DNA of 64,000 nucleotides from Enoplolaimus lenunculus (lineage: Eukaryota; Nematoda; Enoplea; Enoplida; Thoracostomopsidae), in contig JASANG010002567.1 in NCBI GenBank assembly GCA_030248215.1, positions 1 to 64,000 of the forward strand, written 5' to 3'. The position numbers and the translations under genes were made by a program. Shown piece after piece: positions 48,442 to 60,066 of this stretch. Numbering within the stretch: the stretch's first letter is position 1; each line of letters opens with the position of its first letter. Under the pieces are notes generated by a model. That model saw only the letters and a list, made by a program, of their open reading frames with translations. It ran no database searches and was not told the origin of the DNA.

Positions 48442-51400
48442 CTGAAAGAACATGCCTGTTTGGCGTTTAGAAAAATCTAAAAATGCCAAAAAATGTATCA
48501 AAGTACCTGACCAATATATAGAACAGGACCGTAACAGGAGTATGAGGGTATTTCTACGCCTAAACCTAAGTCTAAGTCTAAGCAAAATATATAGTCTAAA
48601 GCTTTCGCTTATTGCAGATCTGCAGAAAAACGTTTCGCCCAGTCGTTAATAGGCCAATTGCCTTTTAAATATTGCTGTTGATGTTGTTAGAGATATAATA
48701 CGTGAAATTCGCAGAACAAGAATGTGAGCAGCAAAAAACCCAAATGTTTGTGACAAACATAATTATTATTCAACGAAGATGTATTGAAAACCCCTTAAAA
48801 GCGAACATTCGACCACAGTACTGTATCTATTATTATGTTACTACCGTTATTACTGTAGTGACTTGAATATGAGGGGGACTGATATTTATTTGGCCTCTCT
48901 AGAAAGAACCCCTGTTATTCGGTTACGGACTGTTAATTATTTTAAACCGCTCTCTGCCGCCCTTCGTTATTGATGTATACCTGGTGCTGCAACTATCCGT
49001 TGAATTAAACTTTTATTTGTCTTGTATCAAGAGCTTAGGCTATGATGTAACATTATACTTAGGAATGTACTTTCAAAACTTAAGTACGCTTAAAGTTTTG
49101 AACTAAACTTTATTTGTTCCTGGAGTCATTTATGCACTAGAATTAGGGATAATTGACATTTATGGACTCTAAATAGGGTTTAGGGACTATCCGCTTACGG
49201 ACTCGTATTAGGGATACGGACTCACTTTTATCTTATTCGGGTCGCTGCAGTACGCATTATAGATAATATATTACTATATATATAATCGCGGGACATCCGT
49301 TTCTGGTAAAAATCGCTAAAGCATACTTAACCCTTTCTCACATGAATATTTTCTATTTCCCCTGAGACCTACTTTTATGCTAGGATTCGAACTCCAGTGA
49401 CTGGAGTGGGAGGCGTATACCATCACCACTCAGCTATTGGAGCTTGACGCTCGAGCCCGAGGGGGCTGTCACGTCTTGTGGTGATTTAGTACTATGTAAA
49501 CGTGTTGCAATTGTTAAACACAGTGCGATATATACTATTTAACGTGTATACACTGCACTGAGTTTCCTACAGGCAACTCAATGTGAGAAGGAGTTAAGTT
49601 ATGTAAGTATATTACTAAGCTTAGCCTTCCATTATTGCTCAAACTCAAACTTTTGATACAAGAAAAATAAAACGTTTAGTGCAACGAAGTGTTCCAATAC
49701 CGTATATACATCAGGAAGTCAGGATTGGTGGAGGGCAGATTAAAAATAAATATTAACAAACCGTATCCAAATAACAGAAGGGTACCCCCTCTGGAGATGC
49801 CAAATAAATATTAGTCTCCCACCTGTTATTCTGGTCACTACAGTACAAAATACCCAAACTCAGTTCGAATTTTCAAAAAAATTACTTGTATGGCGTCACC
49901 GTTGCGCTGTATGACCACGTCAATAATTTGTTCAGTAACTCCAGCGTTATGTATAATATTTGTGTTTTTGCTACAATCGGTAATCGCTTGCGATGCGGTT
50001 GTACTGTTTTCTGTTGTTGAATTGTCGAATGATTGCCAGGTTACTGTTATTTCTTTCTGTATCTAATAAAAAAACAATTAAACCTTTTCACTCATAGAGT
50101 ATACTATGCACAACTAAATACAAGTAATATATGAGCAACACAGACACTGTAAGCAGTGTTTAACAATTCTAACATATATATGCAGTGCAAAATCTCGACA
50201 AGACGTGAGAACTCCCTCGAGCTGGAGCGTCAAGCTTCTATAGCCGAGTGCTCATCGTAAACGCCTCCAACCCGAGAGACTGGGGCTGGAATCTTACCTA
50301 GAAAGCGCATCTGATGTGAAATTGGAAATATTCATTTGAGAAAGGGTTAATGGAAAAATTCTCAGTTTGTATCTTTAAGAGATATTGCAAATACACGAAA
50401 AAATGAAAAATGCAACATTGTAGCGAAATGCAATATTAGGACCAGTGAAATCTATAAAAGACAGGCTGAACTGCACTCGCACATAAGTGACCGGAATATG
50501 GTGGTCTGTATGTGGATGGGTACCAATAAGATACATAGAATAAATATCCGTCGTAATCTTTATTCGGATCATTACAGTAGTGTCGCAGTATAAATCATGC
50601 GAATTTAGCGTACCGCCTTTATAGCAGACGTCAAACAAGATCTTACGATTTTAGTAAATTTTGAAAAAATAAAACATTCAAAACTTTCTTCAAAAATTGC
50701 GAAAAAATAATTGAAATTAACGACATATAAAATTTAATAGAAATTTATCATTTTATAGTTGAGCTTGAGATGGTGCAATAATACCGCTCCGCGATTGCAC
50801 TTAAAAGTGTTGCAGCGCCTTAGAAAAGTTTTAGCGTCTCTTGTCTAAAATTGTTTTGCCTTCCCTACTAGTACCAGGGCCCGTGCACTTTAAGGGGCGT
50901 CCAGGTTTCTGGTGGGTCCATAAAAGAGTAGGCTTAGATTCTAGATTACATATTTTTGCTTAGGCTTCGGCTTAGGCTTAGGCTTAGGATTAGGAATACG
51001 CTTTTGCAACGCTTACGCTCAGGCTACCCCTAGGAATACGCTTAATCTACTGTTACGCCCCTTAAAGTAACATTGGCCAGTACCAGGATGAGCTGGCTAC
51101 GGGTTTGAATCCACACTATGAAAACCAGAAAACAAGAAATAATAGCAAACGCTTACATTACGAAAATCAAATATTAATGAAATGTAGGTTTCGAATTCGT
51201 TGTTTCTGGTTTCACCCAGTGGACCAGTTGCCAGTTGAATTGTTGCTGACAAAGAATGTCTGTCCGCAAAAATGGTCAGTAGAGCTGCTAGTCCGTCAGG
51301 AAACCCGTTTAGTTTGATAATATCTTCACTTTCGAACTGAAAATAAACAAATACAAGTAGAGGTATACACGAGATGCGACATTGCGGTCTGCCACCGGCT

Positions 51401-53600
51401 TCGGCAAAAAATCGACCTCTGGTTCCGGTTGCAGTAGAATTTTTGCTGATGATTTATGTAAATTTGATAGTGAAAAAATTTCATGTTTTCATGAAAAATA
51501 TCGTTTTTGATGAGTTGTTTGTAACTTTGAGGCAATTTTGGAAGCTTTAATGATTGAAAAATCTAGCAGAAGGTACGTAAAATAAAAATTTAGGCAAAGG
51601 ACATCATTTTGTAGATGGCACATGCTACTTACAGGGCCGTCCCCATTTTTGGTGGGTCCATAAACGAGTAGGCTTTGGTTCTAGAATACATTTTCTTGCT
51701 TAAGATTAAATCTTAGTTAGGCTTACGAATACACTTTTTCCGGCGCTTAGGCTCAGCCTTTAGGCTTGTTGAAAATACGCTTAATCTACTGTTACGACCC
51801 TAAAAGTCACATTGGCCTCGTAGATAGTTGCTACACTTAACAAGTTTAGCATCGTTTGATTGTTATTAAGTTTTGCGGCACTGTAGTACTTTCTTCTCGG
51901 TGCACACAACTCAAATATGTGTGGGATATTCAGTTCATTTTCTGTTGTCAATTTAATTCAAAGAAAGTTACTTAACATGAGCATTTGAAAAGTAAAATTT
52001 TTCATTGGATATAGGCTGGTGTGTACACTTTAATAAGCTTAAGCTTAGGCTTAGGCTCAGGCTTAGATCAAGGTTAAAGTTAGGCTTTTGTGTTTAGTGA
52101 ACCGACCCTTATCTTTATATTTTAGAGCTGAAACGCAACACATACGTATTCTGGGCAAATTTGCAACATTACTTTGTTTACAATAATTTCTTAGGAAATA
52201 TATACACGTGATTGTTTTATGAAAAGAAAATTTGCATGGAAACTTTTGTGATTTCGCTAACTTTTGCGCGTTGCGCAAAACTGGCAGACTAGTAATTATT
52301 ACAGGCCAATTTATCAATTGACTGCTACATTTTAGTTTGTAGCAGCTTTGTTTGTCACAAAATTACAAAATTGTTCGTTTTTAACTCACCTTCTCCGTTC
52401 GGTCAATGCTGTAATCAAAAATATTAATTGATTTGCGTACAGGCTGCAAAAGATGCAATTTACGGTAACCTTCAGTGCTAATTGTGGTTACTAATTGACG
52501 GTTGACAAAAATCTAAAACAAACCAACAAATCAAATGCAACGTTTGGCATTTTGACATGTCACAAATTGCAGTTGCAAGTTTTTGCAGTCATGTTTCTGT
52601 AAAAGGTGAATACGGCTTTATACTGGGCCAAATTGCACGTTAAGTTTTGTAAAATTTGCATTATGTTGCATTTTTTTGCATTTAATAATAGTATAAACGG
52701 GCAAAAGGTTTCCAAATAATAGCAAAAACATCAAGATACGATTCTGAAAACAAATATGTATCCAGATATTTGGATATGAAAAAATATACAATGCCCTATC
52801 ACTAATGTATCGTCCACTTTATCTTATGTCCGCTATCCAAAATTTATCCTACAGTTGAGTTAATTAGCGAGAGCATAAAACTGTATAAATTTTATAATAC
52901 TTGAGCAAATTTGTCTTCGGTAATTAAAATTCTCATATCGTACAGGGCACCAGAAACCCTTCCGGTGATATTGTTTGCTTTCATCTCGCCGCACGGTATC
53001 GGTATACGTTTATCGTCAGAAACGCCTTTGTCGTCCACACTGGGCACAGATTTATTAATAGCAAACGTGCACTCCATGACCACCTCGGTATACACCCATT
53101 TAAATTCTTGTTGAACAAATTTCAACTGGAACCTAAAACGAGTTCAGGGACACTTTGAACCAAGGACGTTTCCACGGAAGGGTCCTGGGTGGGCGTGCCC
53201 CTTAATTATAAAGTCTAAATGATCGGCGAAAAAAATTAGTATAGAAAGAGTTATACTTTAGATGCTTAATTTGAATTTATGAATAACCCAGAGCTTCATA
53301 ATTTGGGGTCTTTTTGCAGGAGTGTTTCATACGTCTTTGTGCTAACAGAAGTAAACATTTTTCCCCTTGCATACTTTTCTCTAAATTTTTCCTCAAATTT
53401 AGACTTCTGGTTTAAACATACCTTTAGGTTTCAGAAAAAGGGAAGCAATACCTAAGTCTATGTCTAAAGCGTGTGTCTAAATCCTAAGCCTTAAGCTTGA
53501 GAAAGACAATTTACCAAGGTACAGAAAGCGCTCCAATCACTGTGATTAGCTGTCCGTACTGCAGAGCATTAGTGATTATCACTTGATCTTGATCAGTGCT
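48296..53600 (-). CDS. Galectin-like protein gene, minus-strand copy
   Basis: Reading the minus strand, the exons are 53600-53515 (86 bp), 53132-52901, 52512-52390, 50062-49900 and probably 48441-48296. The first three junctions are strong: clear AG/GT and phases 0-2, 2-0, 0-0. The order, phases and several exon lengths mirror the plus-strand gene at 12163-17546. Conserved blocks are QLITVIGALS, ALYDMRILITED, IFVNRQLVTT and EQIIDVVIQRNG. If the donor is at 49900 and the last exon as given, the readable part is 249 aa, against 245 for the plus copy. Exon 4 could instead run to 49886 (CAA|GTAATT). The initiating exon was not found. Function unknown; the galectin-like fold is an inference, and the sugar-binding residues are not seen. 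Confidence 0.55.
48508..48655. mobile_element. GGCC-ended TTAGGC MITE (type C), degraded
   Basis: GACCAATATATAGAACAGGACC at the left, CCTAAGTCTAAG words, then GCAGAAAAACG and AATAGGCC at the right. Confidence 0.55.
48851..49252. mobile_element. CTGTAGTGAC MITE at a TA site
   Basis: TA-CTGTAGTGACTTGAATA to TATTCGGGTCGCTGCAG-TA, about 400 bases, sharing its interior with 61115 and 61800. Confidence 0.7.
49328..49596 (-). mobile_element. tRNA-like inverted-repeat element
   Basis: TTAACCCTTTCTCACATG to CAATGTGAGAAGGAGTTAA. Minus-strand A/B-box-like motifs as in 42509-42779, which it closely resembles. Confidence 0.65.
49735..49845. mobile_element. CTGTAGTGAC MITE, truncated
   Basis: Only the right 110 bases (ACCCCCTCTGGAGATGCC to TGGTCACTACAG-TA) remain. 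Confidence 0.5.
49900..50062 (-). CDS. Galectin-like gene (-), exon 4
   Basis: Minus-strand acceptor TTTTTTTATTAG. Reads IQKEITVTWQSFDNSTTENS and later EQIIDVVIQRN. Donor AACG|GTGACG gives phase 1. Contains several N-x-S/T sequons. Confidence 0.5.
50081..50350 (+). mobile_element. tRNA-like inverted-repeat element
   Basis: TTAAACCTTTTCACTCATAG to TTGAGAAAGGGTTAA, with TAGCCGAGTGCTCATCG and GGGGCTGGAATC at A/B-box positions. Confidence 0.6.
50485..50579. mobile_element. CTGTAGTGAC MITE remnant
   Basis: AAGTGACCGGAATATGG at the left and TTTATTCGGATCATTACAG-TA at the right, only about 95 bases apart: an internally deleted copy. Confidence 0.5.
50878..51078. mobile_element. GGCC-ended TTAGGC MITE (type B)
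   Basis: GGCCCGTGCACTTTAAGGGG to CTTAAAGTAACATTGGCC. Perfect octamer duplication AGTACCAG at 50870-50877 and 51079-51086. Confidence 0.85.
51617..51817. mobile_element. GGCC-ended TTAGGC MITE (type B)
   Basis: GGCACATGCTACTTACAGGG to CTAAAAGTCACATTGGCC. The flanks TTGTAGAT and TCGTAGAT differ by one base. Confidence 0.75.
52390..52512 (-). CDS. Galectin-like gene (-), exon 3
   Basis: Acceptor TGTTTTAG, donor GAAG|GTGAGT, 41 codons in phase 0. Reads IFVNRQLVTTISTEGYRKLH, then NIFDYSIDRTEK. Confidence 0.55.
52901..53132 (-). CDS. Galectin-like gene (-), exon 2
   Basis: Acceptor CTCGTTTTAG, 232 bases, ending KFAQ|GTATTA. Starts FQLKFVQQEFKWVYTE; cysteines at ECTF and IPC; ends ALYDMRILITEDKF. 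Phase 2 in, 0 out. Confidence 0.55.
53515..53600 (-). CDS. Galectin-like gene (-), exon of 86 bp
   Basis: Acceptor GTTTTCCATTTCAG, donor CTTG|GTAAAT. Encodes 29 residues with QYGQLITVIGALSVP, aligned without gaps to the plus exon at 12163-12248. Confidence 0.6.
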
Positions 53601-53687
53601 CTGAAATGGAAAACACTGGTGGAACTAGTATAACTATATCAATCGACATGCTTCTTTGCCTGTTTCAAGAAAAGCTATTACAGTTCA

Positions 53688-53894
53688 GGCCAATGTAAAG
53701 AACAGGGGCGGAACAGTATTATAAGCATATTCCTAAGCCTAAGCCTAAGCCTAAACCTAAGCGTAAGAATGCGCTTATCCTTAAGCCTAAGCCTAAGCAG
53801 TAAGCGTAAGCCAATCAAAAAATAGTCTAAAGCGTAAGCTTACTCTATTGCAGTCCCAAAGAAAAACGTTCCGCTCCTGATCTTTACAGGCGCC
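53688..53894. mobile_element. GGCC-ended TTAGGC MITE (type A)
   Basis: GGCCAATGTAAAGAACAGGG to CCTGATCTTTACAGGCGCC with multiple CCTAAG units. The flanks ACAGTTCA and ACAATTCA differ by one base. Lies upstream of the minus-strand 86-bp exon. Confidence 0.75.
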
Positions 53895-53937
53895 ACAATT
53901 CACGCCGAAACAAACCTAAACAAAACTGCGATTTCCA

Positions 53938-54029
53938 AGACTGTACCACATTATCTTGTGTTTAAAGCTTAAACTGACTCTACTATAGCCCCTCCGGAAA
54001 ACGATCCAGCCAAGTTCTATACATGGGCC
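53938..54029. mobile_element. GGCC-ended MITE (type C), right-end fragment
   Basis: GACTCTACTATAGCCCCTCC to AAGTTCTATACATGGGCC, as in the right third of 31053-31224. The left part is missing. Confidence 0.55.
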
Positions 54030-54479
54030 CGAAGCTTTGTCAAGGTTGGAAAATTTTGCCAGAGAGCTTTAGCCCACGCCGATCCGTAGGCAGCTCACCT
54101 TGCTGGGAGACGCAAAACATATTTTAGAAGGGAAATACAAGCACTTTCGTTGACTTACAAGCAAGATTGAAAATTTTCCAGGAGACCAAAAGTTTTCCAG
54201 GGTGGGCTGAGCCAACCTGGCCTCCCCTCCTTGTTTACGGGCCCGAGCCGACGTGTCGTGATTGGGCTCCGGGTGCGAGTATAGCTTGTTGTAAGCAAAT
54301 CGCCAAAACGTTAAAGTTTAAAACACATCATATCTTACCATTCCACAGCAGTATCACAGTGTTTCGGAATTAATTAAAATGCAACCGTCAACCTGATAAT
54401 TACCTTTGTATTACACGAATTCTACACTTAGAATCCGCGCGCTTTATTGCGTACCAGAGTTAATGTTGTGTAATATTCT

Positions 54480-54676
54480 GGCTCTTGGAAAGATCAGGGG
54501 TGGAACGTTTTTCTGTGGGGACTGCAATAGAGTAAGTTGAAGCTTCAGACTATTTTTTTTGCTTGGCTTAGGCTTAGGAATATGCTCATTCTTACGCTTA
54601 GGCTTAGGCTTAAGCTTAGGCTTAGGCTTAGGAATATGTTTATAATACTGTTCCGCCCCTTTTCTTTACATTGGCC
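54480..54676. mobile_element. GGCC-ended TTAGGC MITE (type A)
   Basis: GGCTCTTGGAAAGATCAGGG to TTCTTTACATTGGCC. Perfect octamer duplication AATATTCT at 54472-54479 and 54677-54684. Confidence 0.85.
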
Positions 54677-54684
54677 AATATTCT

Positions 54685-56428
54685 TACCAAATTAAATTAA
54701 AGCAAAACGGATGGTAAAAGTACCGGAAACACAAACATAAACGGAAACAGGAACGCGAATCGTAAAAGTTAAAAATGTTTGTTTTTCTTGTCAATACAAT
54801 TGAAGGCGTGCAAATATTCATCGGGCTTTCTACATTTTTAAAATCAGAATTACAAATGCATCCAAATTTTACAAAAAATTTTCGTCGTTTTTCTTACACA
54901 TCGAGCATATCTGTTGTAAAGATTCGATTGAAAGAAAATTGATAAAAATTAAAAAAAAGTTAAAAAGATAGTTCGAGGGAGGAAAAAAGCAAGGATGATG
55001 ATGTTTTTTGAAACAATAAAAAACGTTTGGTTTTTTACACCCTTAAAACTCAAGGAGTCATAATATCTGTAATGAAAAAATTGCCAATTTGTAAGCTGTT
55101 ACGCGGTTCTGCACACAAACTTAAAGTCTCAGTTTGAGCCCAATCAATAAATTTTACCGTTTCCTATAGTATGGTGAAATAGTATACGGCAGATGTATTT
55201 TTAACAAACTTGCTGCGGTTGGAGTAGTACCCCCAAATCCTGTATTAATAGTTTGGTAGGAAGCTCTCACATGCTGACGAATACAACTGACACGGAACAT
55301 GATGCAATCATGATGAAAACATGATGTCGTAGGAGTAAACACAGATAACTACGTCTGACGCAATACTTTGTCATTGCACTGTATATAAACAATGTATTTC
55401 TGGCAATGAAAGTCATTCGGCATTAGTTGTTAGTTCGCAACAGTTTTAAGGCCAACTTCACAAAAATCAATTTCTGAAAACATTTTTGAAAGAAAAATTA
55501 CCCGAAGTCAACTATAGAAAATTTGCTACATTCTGTTCAAAACGTACATTCGTCTGACGCAATGTTCACAACGGACCGTAGTCAGAAGAAGGCCAGTGGT
55601 AGGCTCAGCCACCTGCAAGAATTTTGCCCCTCCCTTAAAACAATTTCAGCCTGGAAAGTCTTTGAAATCCGTCGCACGCTCCTCCTGAAAAGTTTCTAGC
55701 CTCCCTAGTTTAAGTGAGTTGGCTACGGTCCTGGTTCATAATTGTGAATAAAACCAAATCACAACGAGCAGTTTAATATTTTAAAAATACTTCTCTATGC
55801 AATCGTAAAATTATCAGCCCGCGTTCTCAAACTGCCAATCCCTTCAGTTACCAATAACGCGCAACCATAATCTTCAAGCTAGAATACTATAAAAATTTTC
55901 AAAATTAAAAATAAAACTCTATTATGCTTTCTACACACGTTTAAAGTGATTAAGGCTTAGCTGTTGGTATAGGTAATCAACTTGCCTCAATAAGCCTATA
56001 CGCGTAAATGTGGGGAACGTACCTGAGCCGAAAATTATTTCAGGCAAAGAGTACAGCGTGCGGTGATCAGAGCCGGACGTCGGTAAAATTTAACCGGAAC
56101 CAGAGCGGTAAAATTGCGACAATTAAGATTTGAAAACCTTTTACCGCTTTAGGTAAAAAAACAATAATTATTGATCTATTGTCCGGCTATTCTGTCTTAG
56201 ACTGCTTTTAAACTAAAATTTTGGCAAGTACAGCTTAAAATCTATTTTAAACCGGAGCCAGAGGCAAACATATATTTGTACTCTCCTGGTCAGCACCTAT
56301 TCGTCCTCGTTTAAGTTGAGCTCAAGTGGCGATAGTTGAGATAGAGCAGTTTAAGAAAATGGGCCAACTGAAACAATGGTAAGGAATGTTACAAACAAGC
56401 CATAAGTAATACACATAGCGTAACACAC
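54685..56428. other. Intergenic, no gene seen
   Basis: AT-rich, with scattered CCGG/GGAACCGG words related to the CCGGTTACACCC repeats. The upstream exon of the minus galectin-like gene should lie between here and 59570 but was not identified. Confidence 0.4.
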
Positions 56429-56662
56429 GGCCCATGTAAAGATCAGGGGCGGAACGTTTTTCTGTGGGACTACAAAAGAGTAAGCTTAAACTTTAGACTA
56501 ATTTTTTTGCTTGTCTTCGGATTAGGCTTAGGCTTATACTTAGCTATAGGCTCATTCTTACGCTTAGGCTTCTACTTAGGCTATTAGACTTAGGCTTAGA
56601 CTTACGCTTAGGCTTAGGAATATGCTGATACTACTGTTCCGGTCCCGTTCTATGCATTGGCC
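56429..56662. mobile_element. GGCC-ended TTAGGC MITE (A/C chimera)
   Basis: Left end type A (GGCCCATGTAAAGATCAGGG), right end type C (GTTCTATGCATTGGCC), with long TTAGGC arrays. No good octamer duplication. Confidence 0.7.
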
Positions 56663-57115
56663 CACATCACTAACAGATATATATACTAAGATAACCAGAA
56701 AAATTTGTTGCTAAAATAAAATATTTTGGAAATTGTGACGCGTACCCATGAAAGAAAGGCCCGTGCTTAAATCTATCCATAGGGATTACTACCGCACCGC
56801 TAAACGTTAACTAAATCCTTTGCAGTTTGTGGATTTAAAATTTAATTTTCAGCCTAAACCTAAGCCTAATTGTAATATTGACGTTTAGAGATATTTTAAG
56901 TGCAGTTAACAATAACTTTATCAATATTAATGCCATTAAAATATATTAGAATACCATTAATCAAAAGTGATATACCCATGTGTGTATACGTCAAATTTTA
57001 AACACACAAATTAAAGGAATCCTGAACTCATTGCAAAGACCGCGGAGTGAGCGTTCATTTTCGACAGTGGATCAGAAGAAGAGCTGAGTTGATTCAACGG
57101 CGAGTTCAAACATTT

Positions 57116-57323
57116 GGCCAATGTACAGAACAGGGGCGGAACAGTATTATAAACATATTCCTAAGCCTACATCTATGCCTAAGCCTAAGCGTAAGAATGA
57201 TCATAATTCTAAGCCTATGCCTAAACCTAAGCCTGAGCCAAGCAAAGAAAATAGTCTACAGTTTAAGCTTACTCAATTGTAGTCTCACGAAAAAACGTTC
57301 CGCCCCTGATCTTTACATGGGCC
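57116..57323. mobile_element. GGCC-ended TTAGGC MITE (type A)
   Basis: GGCCAATGTACAGAACAGGG to CCCTGATCTTTACATGGGCC. AAACATTT precedes it and recurs three bases after it, so the duplication is present with three extra bases. Confidence 0.75.
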
Positions 57324-57729
57324 GCTAAACATTTTGTGTTTGTCTTGTAATTATTGACATTCAGAGAAGCTTAGGCATTTGATGAAAGCGGCAAATCAGG
57401 TATTTGACAATAACTCGTTGTCACAAGACAATTCATTCAACTGAATGATATTAGATATCGTGTATTTGTCACCATTAAATGTTTTATATTAATTTATAAA
57501 TCAGGTCGATCAAAGATAAATTTTGCAAATTTATGCAAAATTTTACTACCGAAATAACCGGATCCTCCAGCAAAAACTCAACCGCAGCCGGAGGCCGATT
57601 TTTTGATGTAACCAGAGGCAGACGTTTGGTTGTTCCGTGGTATACAGCCATGCTATAGAGGCGCTCTGTGGTCCGTTCCGAGCACATTATCATATATGAT
57701 ACACTGTGCAAACTGTATAATACGAAATA

Positions 57730-57930
57730 GTATGCAGAATATATCGTGTATCGGTATTAGCGTATGCGCAGTACAAAATCTCTACAACACGTGAGAGCGA
57801 CCTCGGTCTCAATCGTCAGACTGGTTTAAGTCAAATGATGATGGCAAACGCCTGTGATCCGCGAGTTTAGCGTTTGAATTTCTAGTTTGAAAACAGATTT
57901 AGAGTTGAAATTGCGTGCATTCATACTGGA
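57730..57930 (+). mobile_element. tRNA-like element, decayed
   Basis: Shares ACACGTGAGAGCGACCTCGG and the following A-box-like region with the other tRNA-like elements, but the ends are lost. Confidence 0.4.
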
Positions 57931-58391
57931 AAAGCTTTATATACTGAAAATGTTGCAATTGATTGACTGGGTTTCTGAAACCTTACTTAAGGAGTTACCT
58001 AAGTTTTATATCGCCGACATAAATAAATACTTAAAATAATTTTCGATCAAAAATACATAAACTTAAATGTCAGATTTTCTCATATTAACAAAGCATTCGG
58101 TTTGTTATATTAAATTGAACCAAGGTTAGTATACCTGTGAACGGTTAATTTGTAATCTATATCAAATTTAGTCAGCGACTTAAGTATTTAACTTAATAAC
58201 GCCTTTAAAACGACAAAGAGGTTAAGTAACTTAATTGATTTACTTCAATTGACTCCATCGGCGCTTTGTTTTTATTTTGTATACTCTTCACGCACTTCCC
58301 TACAACAATACCAAACAAAATCAGAAAATGTGCACGTATTTTCACAACATTCTTCAACGATTCCACGCTTGTATATGCTGTGTACCACATT

Positions 58392-58412
58392 ATGCTGTTG
58401 TTGTTGTTGTTT

Positions 58413-58452
<40 letters not shown>
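58392..58452. repeat. (GTT)n microsatellite
   Basis: About 20 GTT units with one interruption. Every frame stays open across it (polyQ on the minus strand); no gene is inferred. Confidence 0.9.
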
Positions 58453-58599
58453 GGTTTATGGCTTTGTTTTGTTGGCGAAATATAACCTAAAAACACAAAA
58501 CACGTTACCAAACATTGGGTATTTTAGTTGAATAAATTTTTTTCAATCTAAAAATAACCAAATGTGTTAATATTATTTGTTTTTGGCGTAAAGTATACT

Positions 58600-58885
58600 T
58601 AGGCACTATTCACACGTGCAAGTTTTTGCTGCGAGAAGTTACAGTTGAAAATTGTACGCAGAACTGGCATTTTTTCATCAGCCAACGAGAAAGCGGTTGC
58701 AATAAATTCAGTTAACTTGCATGGTTATTCACACATGTGAACTAAATTTTTAGCTTTGATTTTTAATGAATTATTTGCAGCTGCCAGTTTCTCGAACGCG
58801 ATTTTGGACAAAACTTACAAATGCAAGTTGCAGCTGCAAGTTCTCGCAGCCAAAACTTGTACGTGTATATAAATAGGGCTTTATG
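58600..58885. mobile_element. CTATTCACACGTG MITE
   Basis: CACTATTCACACGTGCAAG to TTGTACGTGTATATAAATAGG, with TTGCAGCTGCAAG-type interior words. Confidence 0.65.
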
Positions 58886-58894
58886 TGCAAGTAA

Positions 58895-59452
58895 ACGCAA
58901 ACTACTTTCCATTAAAAATCGGCGTCTGTTTCCGTTTTCGCTAAAAATAGCCAAAATTCTATAATTTTTACGTTCAAAACTAGTTATAAATCAGGAATAC
59001 ATTTCGCAATTATTTATTACAGATATGCTGCATACAATTGTTCGTAATGAAACAAAAATTACAAAATTCATTCAAAACCTTAAAAATTTGGGTGGCTATT
59101 TCATGTTTTAAATATTTCTGGATGTATATTTTATTATTTCATGTTTCAGACTGATTTTTAATTATTTTCATGATGCATCTATTCGTTATTTTTCTTTGAA
59201 TTTTGGAAAGCCAAGTGAAAACTTGACGCGTAAAATTGTGTTTCTAGAAAAATAAAACTTCATCCGCCTGTTTGTTTTCCTGTATAATTTTTGAAAGACC
59301 GTTGAATATCTACGCGCGTTAAATTGTGTTTCCAGAAAAATAAAGCATCTTTGAAACTAATCTATATACTTCAATATCCGTTTTTCGTTTCCGTTATTCT
59401 AATTACTATCCGTTTCGTTCTTTTTTTACTATTCGTTTACACCCTGATCCTC
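58895..59452. mobile_element. Relic of the GTGTAAACCG inverted-repeat family
   Basis: The right end is TATTCGTTTACACCCTG; the interior holds TCCGTTTTTCGTTTCCG and fragments seen at 300-430 and 7800-8000. The left boundary is unclear. Confidence 0.4.
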
Positions 59453-59580
59453 AATAAAAAGTGGCTTGGTTGCAGAAAGTTTCCCGCAATTCCTCTTTTC
59501 CGAAAAAAACGCCTGTTTAATAACCGGCTCCGGGTGTATTGATGCTGTTTGTTATACGAAAAGCGTTTAAAATAGCTGTT

Positions 59581-60066
59581 TTATTTTAGACACCATGCCT
59601 TACTGGTTCTTTTAGCGAATGTTGCCGCATTACCACCGTCAAAATCTTCACGGTAGCAATCTCTGCAAATTTTTCCCACTTTTGCGGTCAATTTTTTGCC
59701 ACAAACACGCCGTTTTTGATACGTTTGAATCATATTTGTTAACGTTGACGTTTTACCCGACACTTTATTTACAACTGTAGGATACAAGCGAGCAGCGGGT
59801 GCTGTTTGACTGGCAAGCGAAGATTGGTAGTAATGGCTTGGCCATTGTCGGACAGGCGCGATCCCTAAATTTGCGGGAGTTGCTGGAGAACCGGCCGCAG
59901 ATACGACGCAACGGTTGGCATTTGGAGGATGAGCCGAAATTAAATATATTATCACAACAAAAATTAACGGAATCTGCTTAATTGACCGCCGATAACAATA
60001 GCAGTATAACATTAATGTATACACTATATAGATGCCGCATGCGCTCGGATATTGAACCGGAGCCAT
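59581..60066 (-). CDS. Small cysteine-containing ORF, possible secreted peptide precursor
   Basis: 161 codons on the minus strand, TAA at 59583-59581. An internal Met is followed by RRSIKQIPLIFVVIIYLISA, a plausible signal peptide. Near the C terminus a KRR dibasic site precedes VCGKKLTAKVGKICRDCY. The C-G-x2-L-x3-V-x2-I-C spacing (11 residues between the cysteines) is like an insulin/relaxin B chain, whereas ICxDCY is reminiscent of the crustacean hyperglycaemic hormone/ITP family. Neither fit is complete: no A chain (CCxxxC) and no full six-cysteine set. A donor-like GTAAGG about 19 bases before the stop could splice to another exon. AATAAA overlaps the stop. Confidence 0.35.
   Translation of the reverse strand: MAPVQYPSACGIYIVYTLMLYCYCYRRSIKQIPLIFVVIIYLISAHPPNANRCVVSAAGSPATPANLGIAPVRQWPSHYYQSSLASQTAPAARLYPTVVNKVSGKTSTLTNMIQTYQKRRVCGKKLTAKVGKICRDCYREDFDGGNAATFAKRTSKAWCLK

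Noticed and set aside
54167-54373. 68-codon ORF with Trp/Pro/Cys content
   Set aside because: Overlaps sequence shared with other repeat copies (CAGCTCACCTTGCTGGG, compare about 21220) and has no start context or splice sites.
57047-57328. 93-codon ORF (+) with SLSLSLS repeats, and similar ORFs at 45332, 46150, 47927 and 48452
   Set aside because: They are translations of the telomere-repeat elements, recurring with the element.
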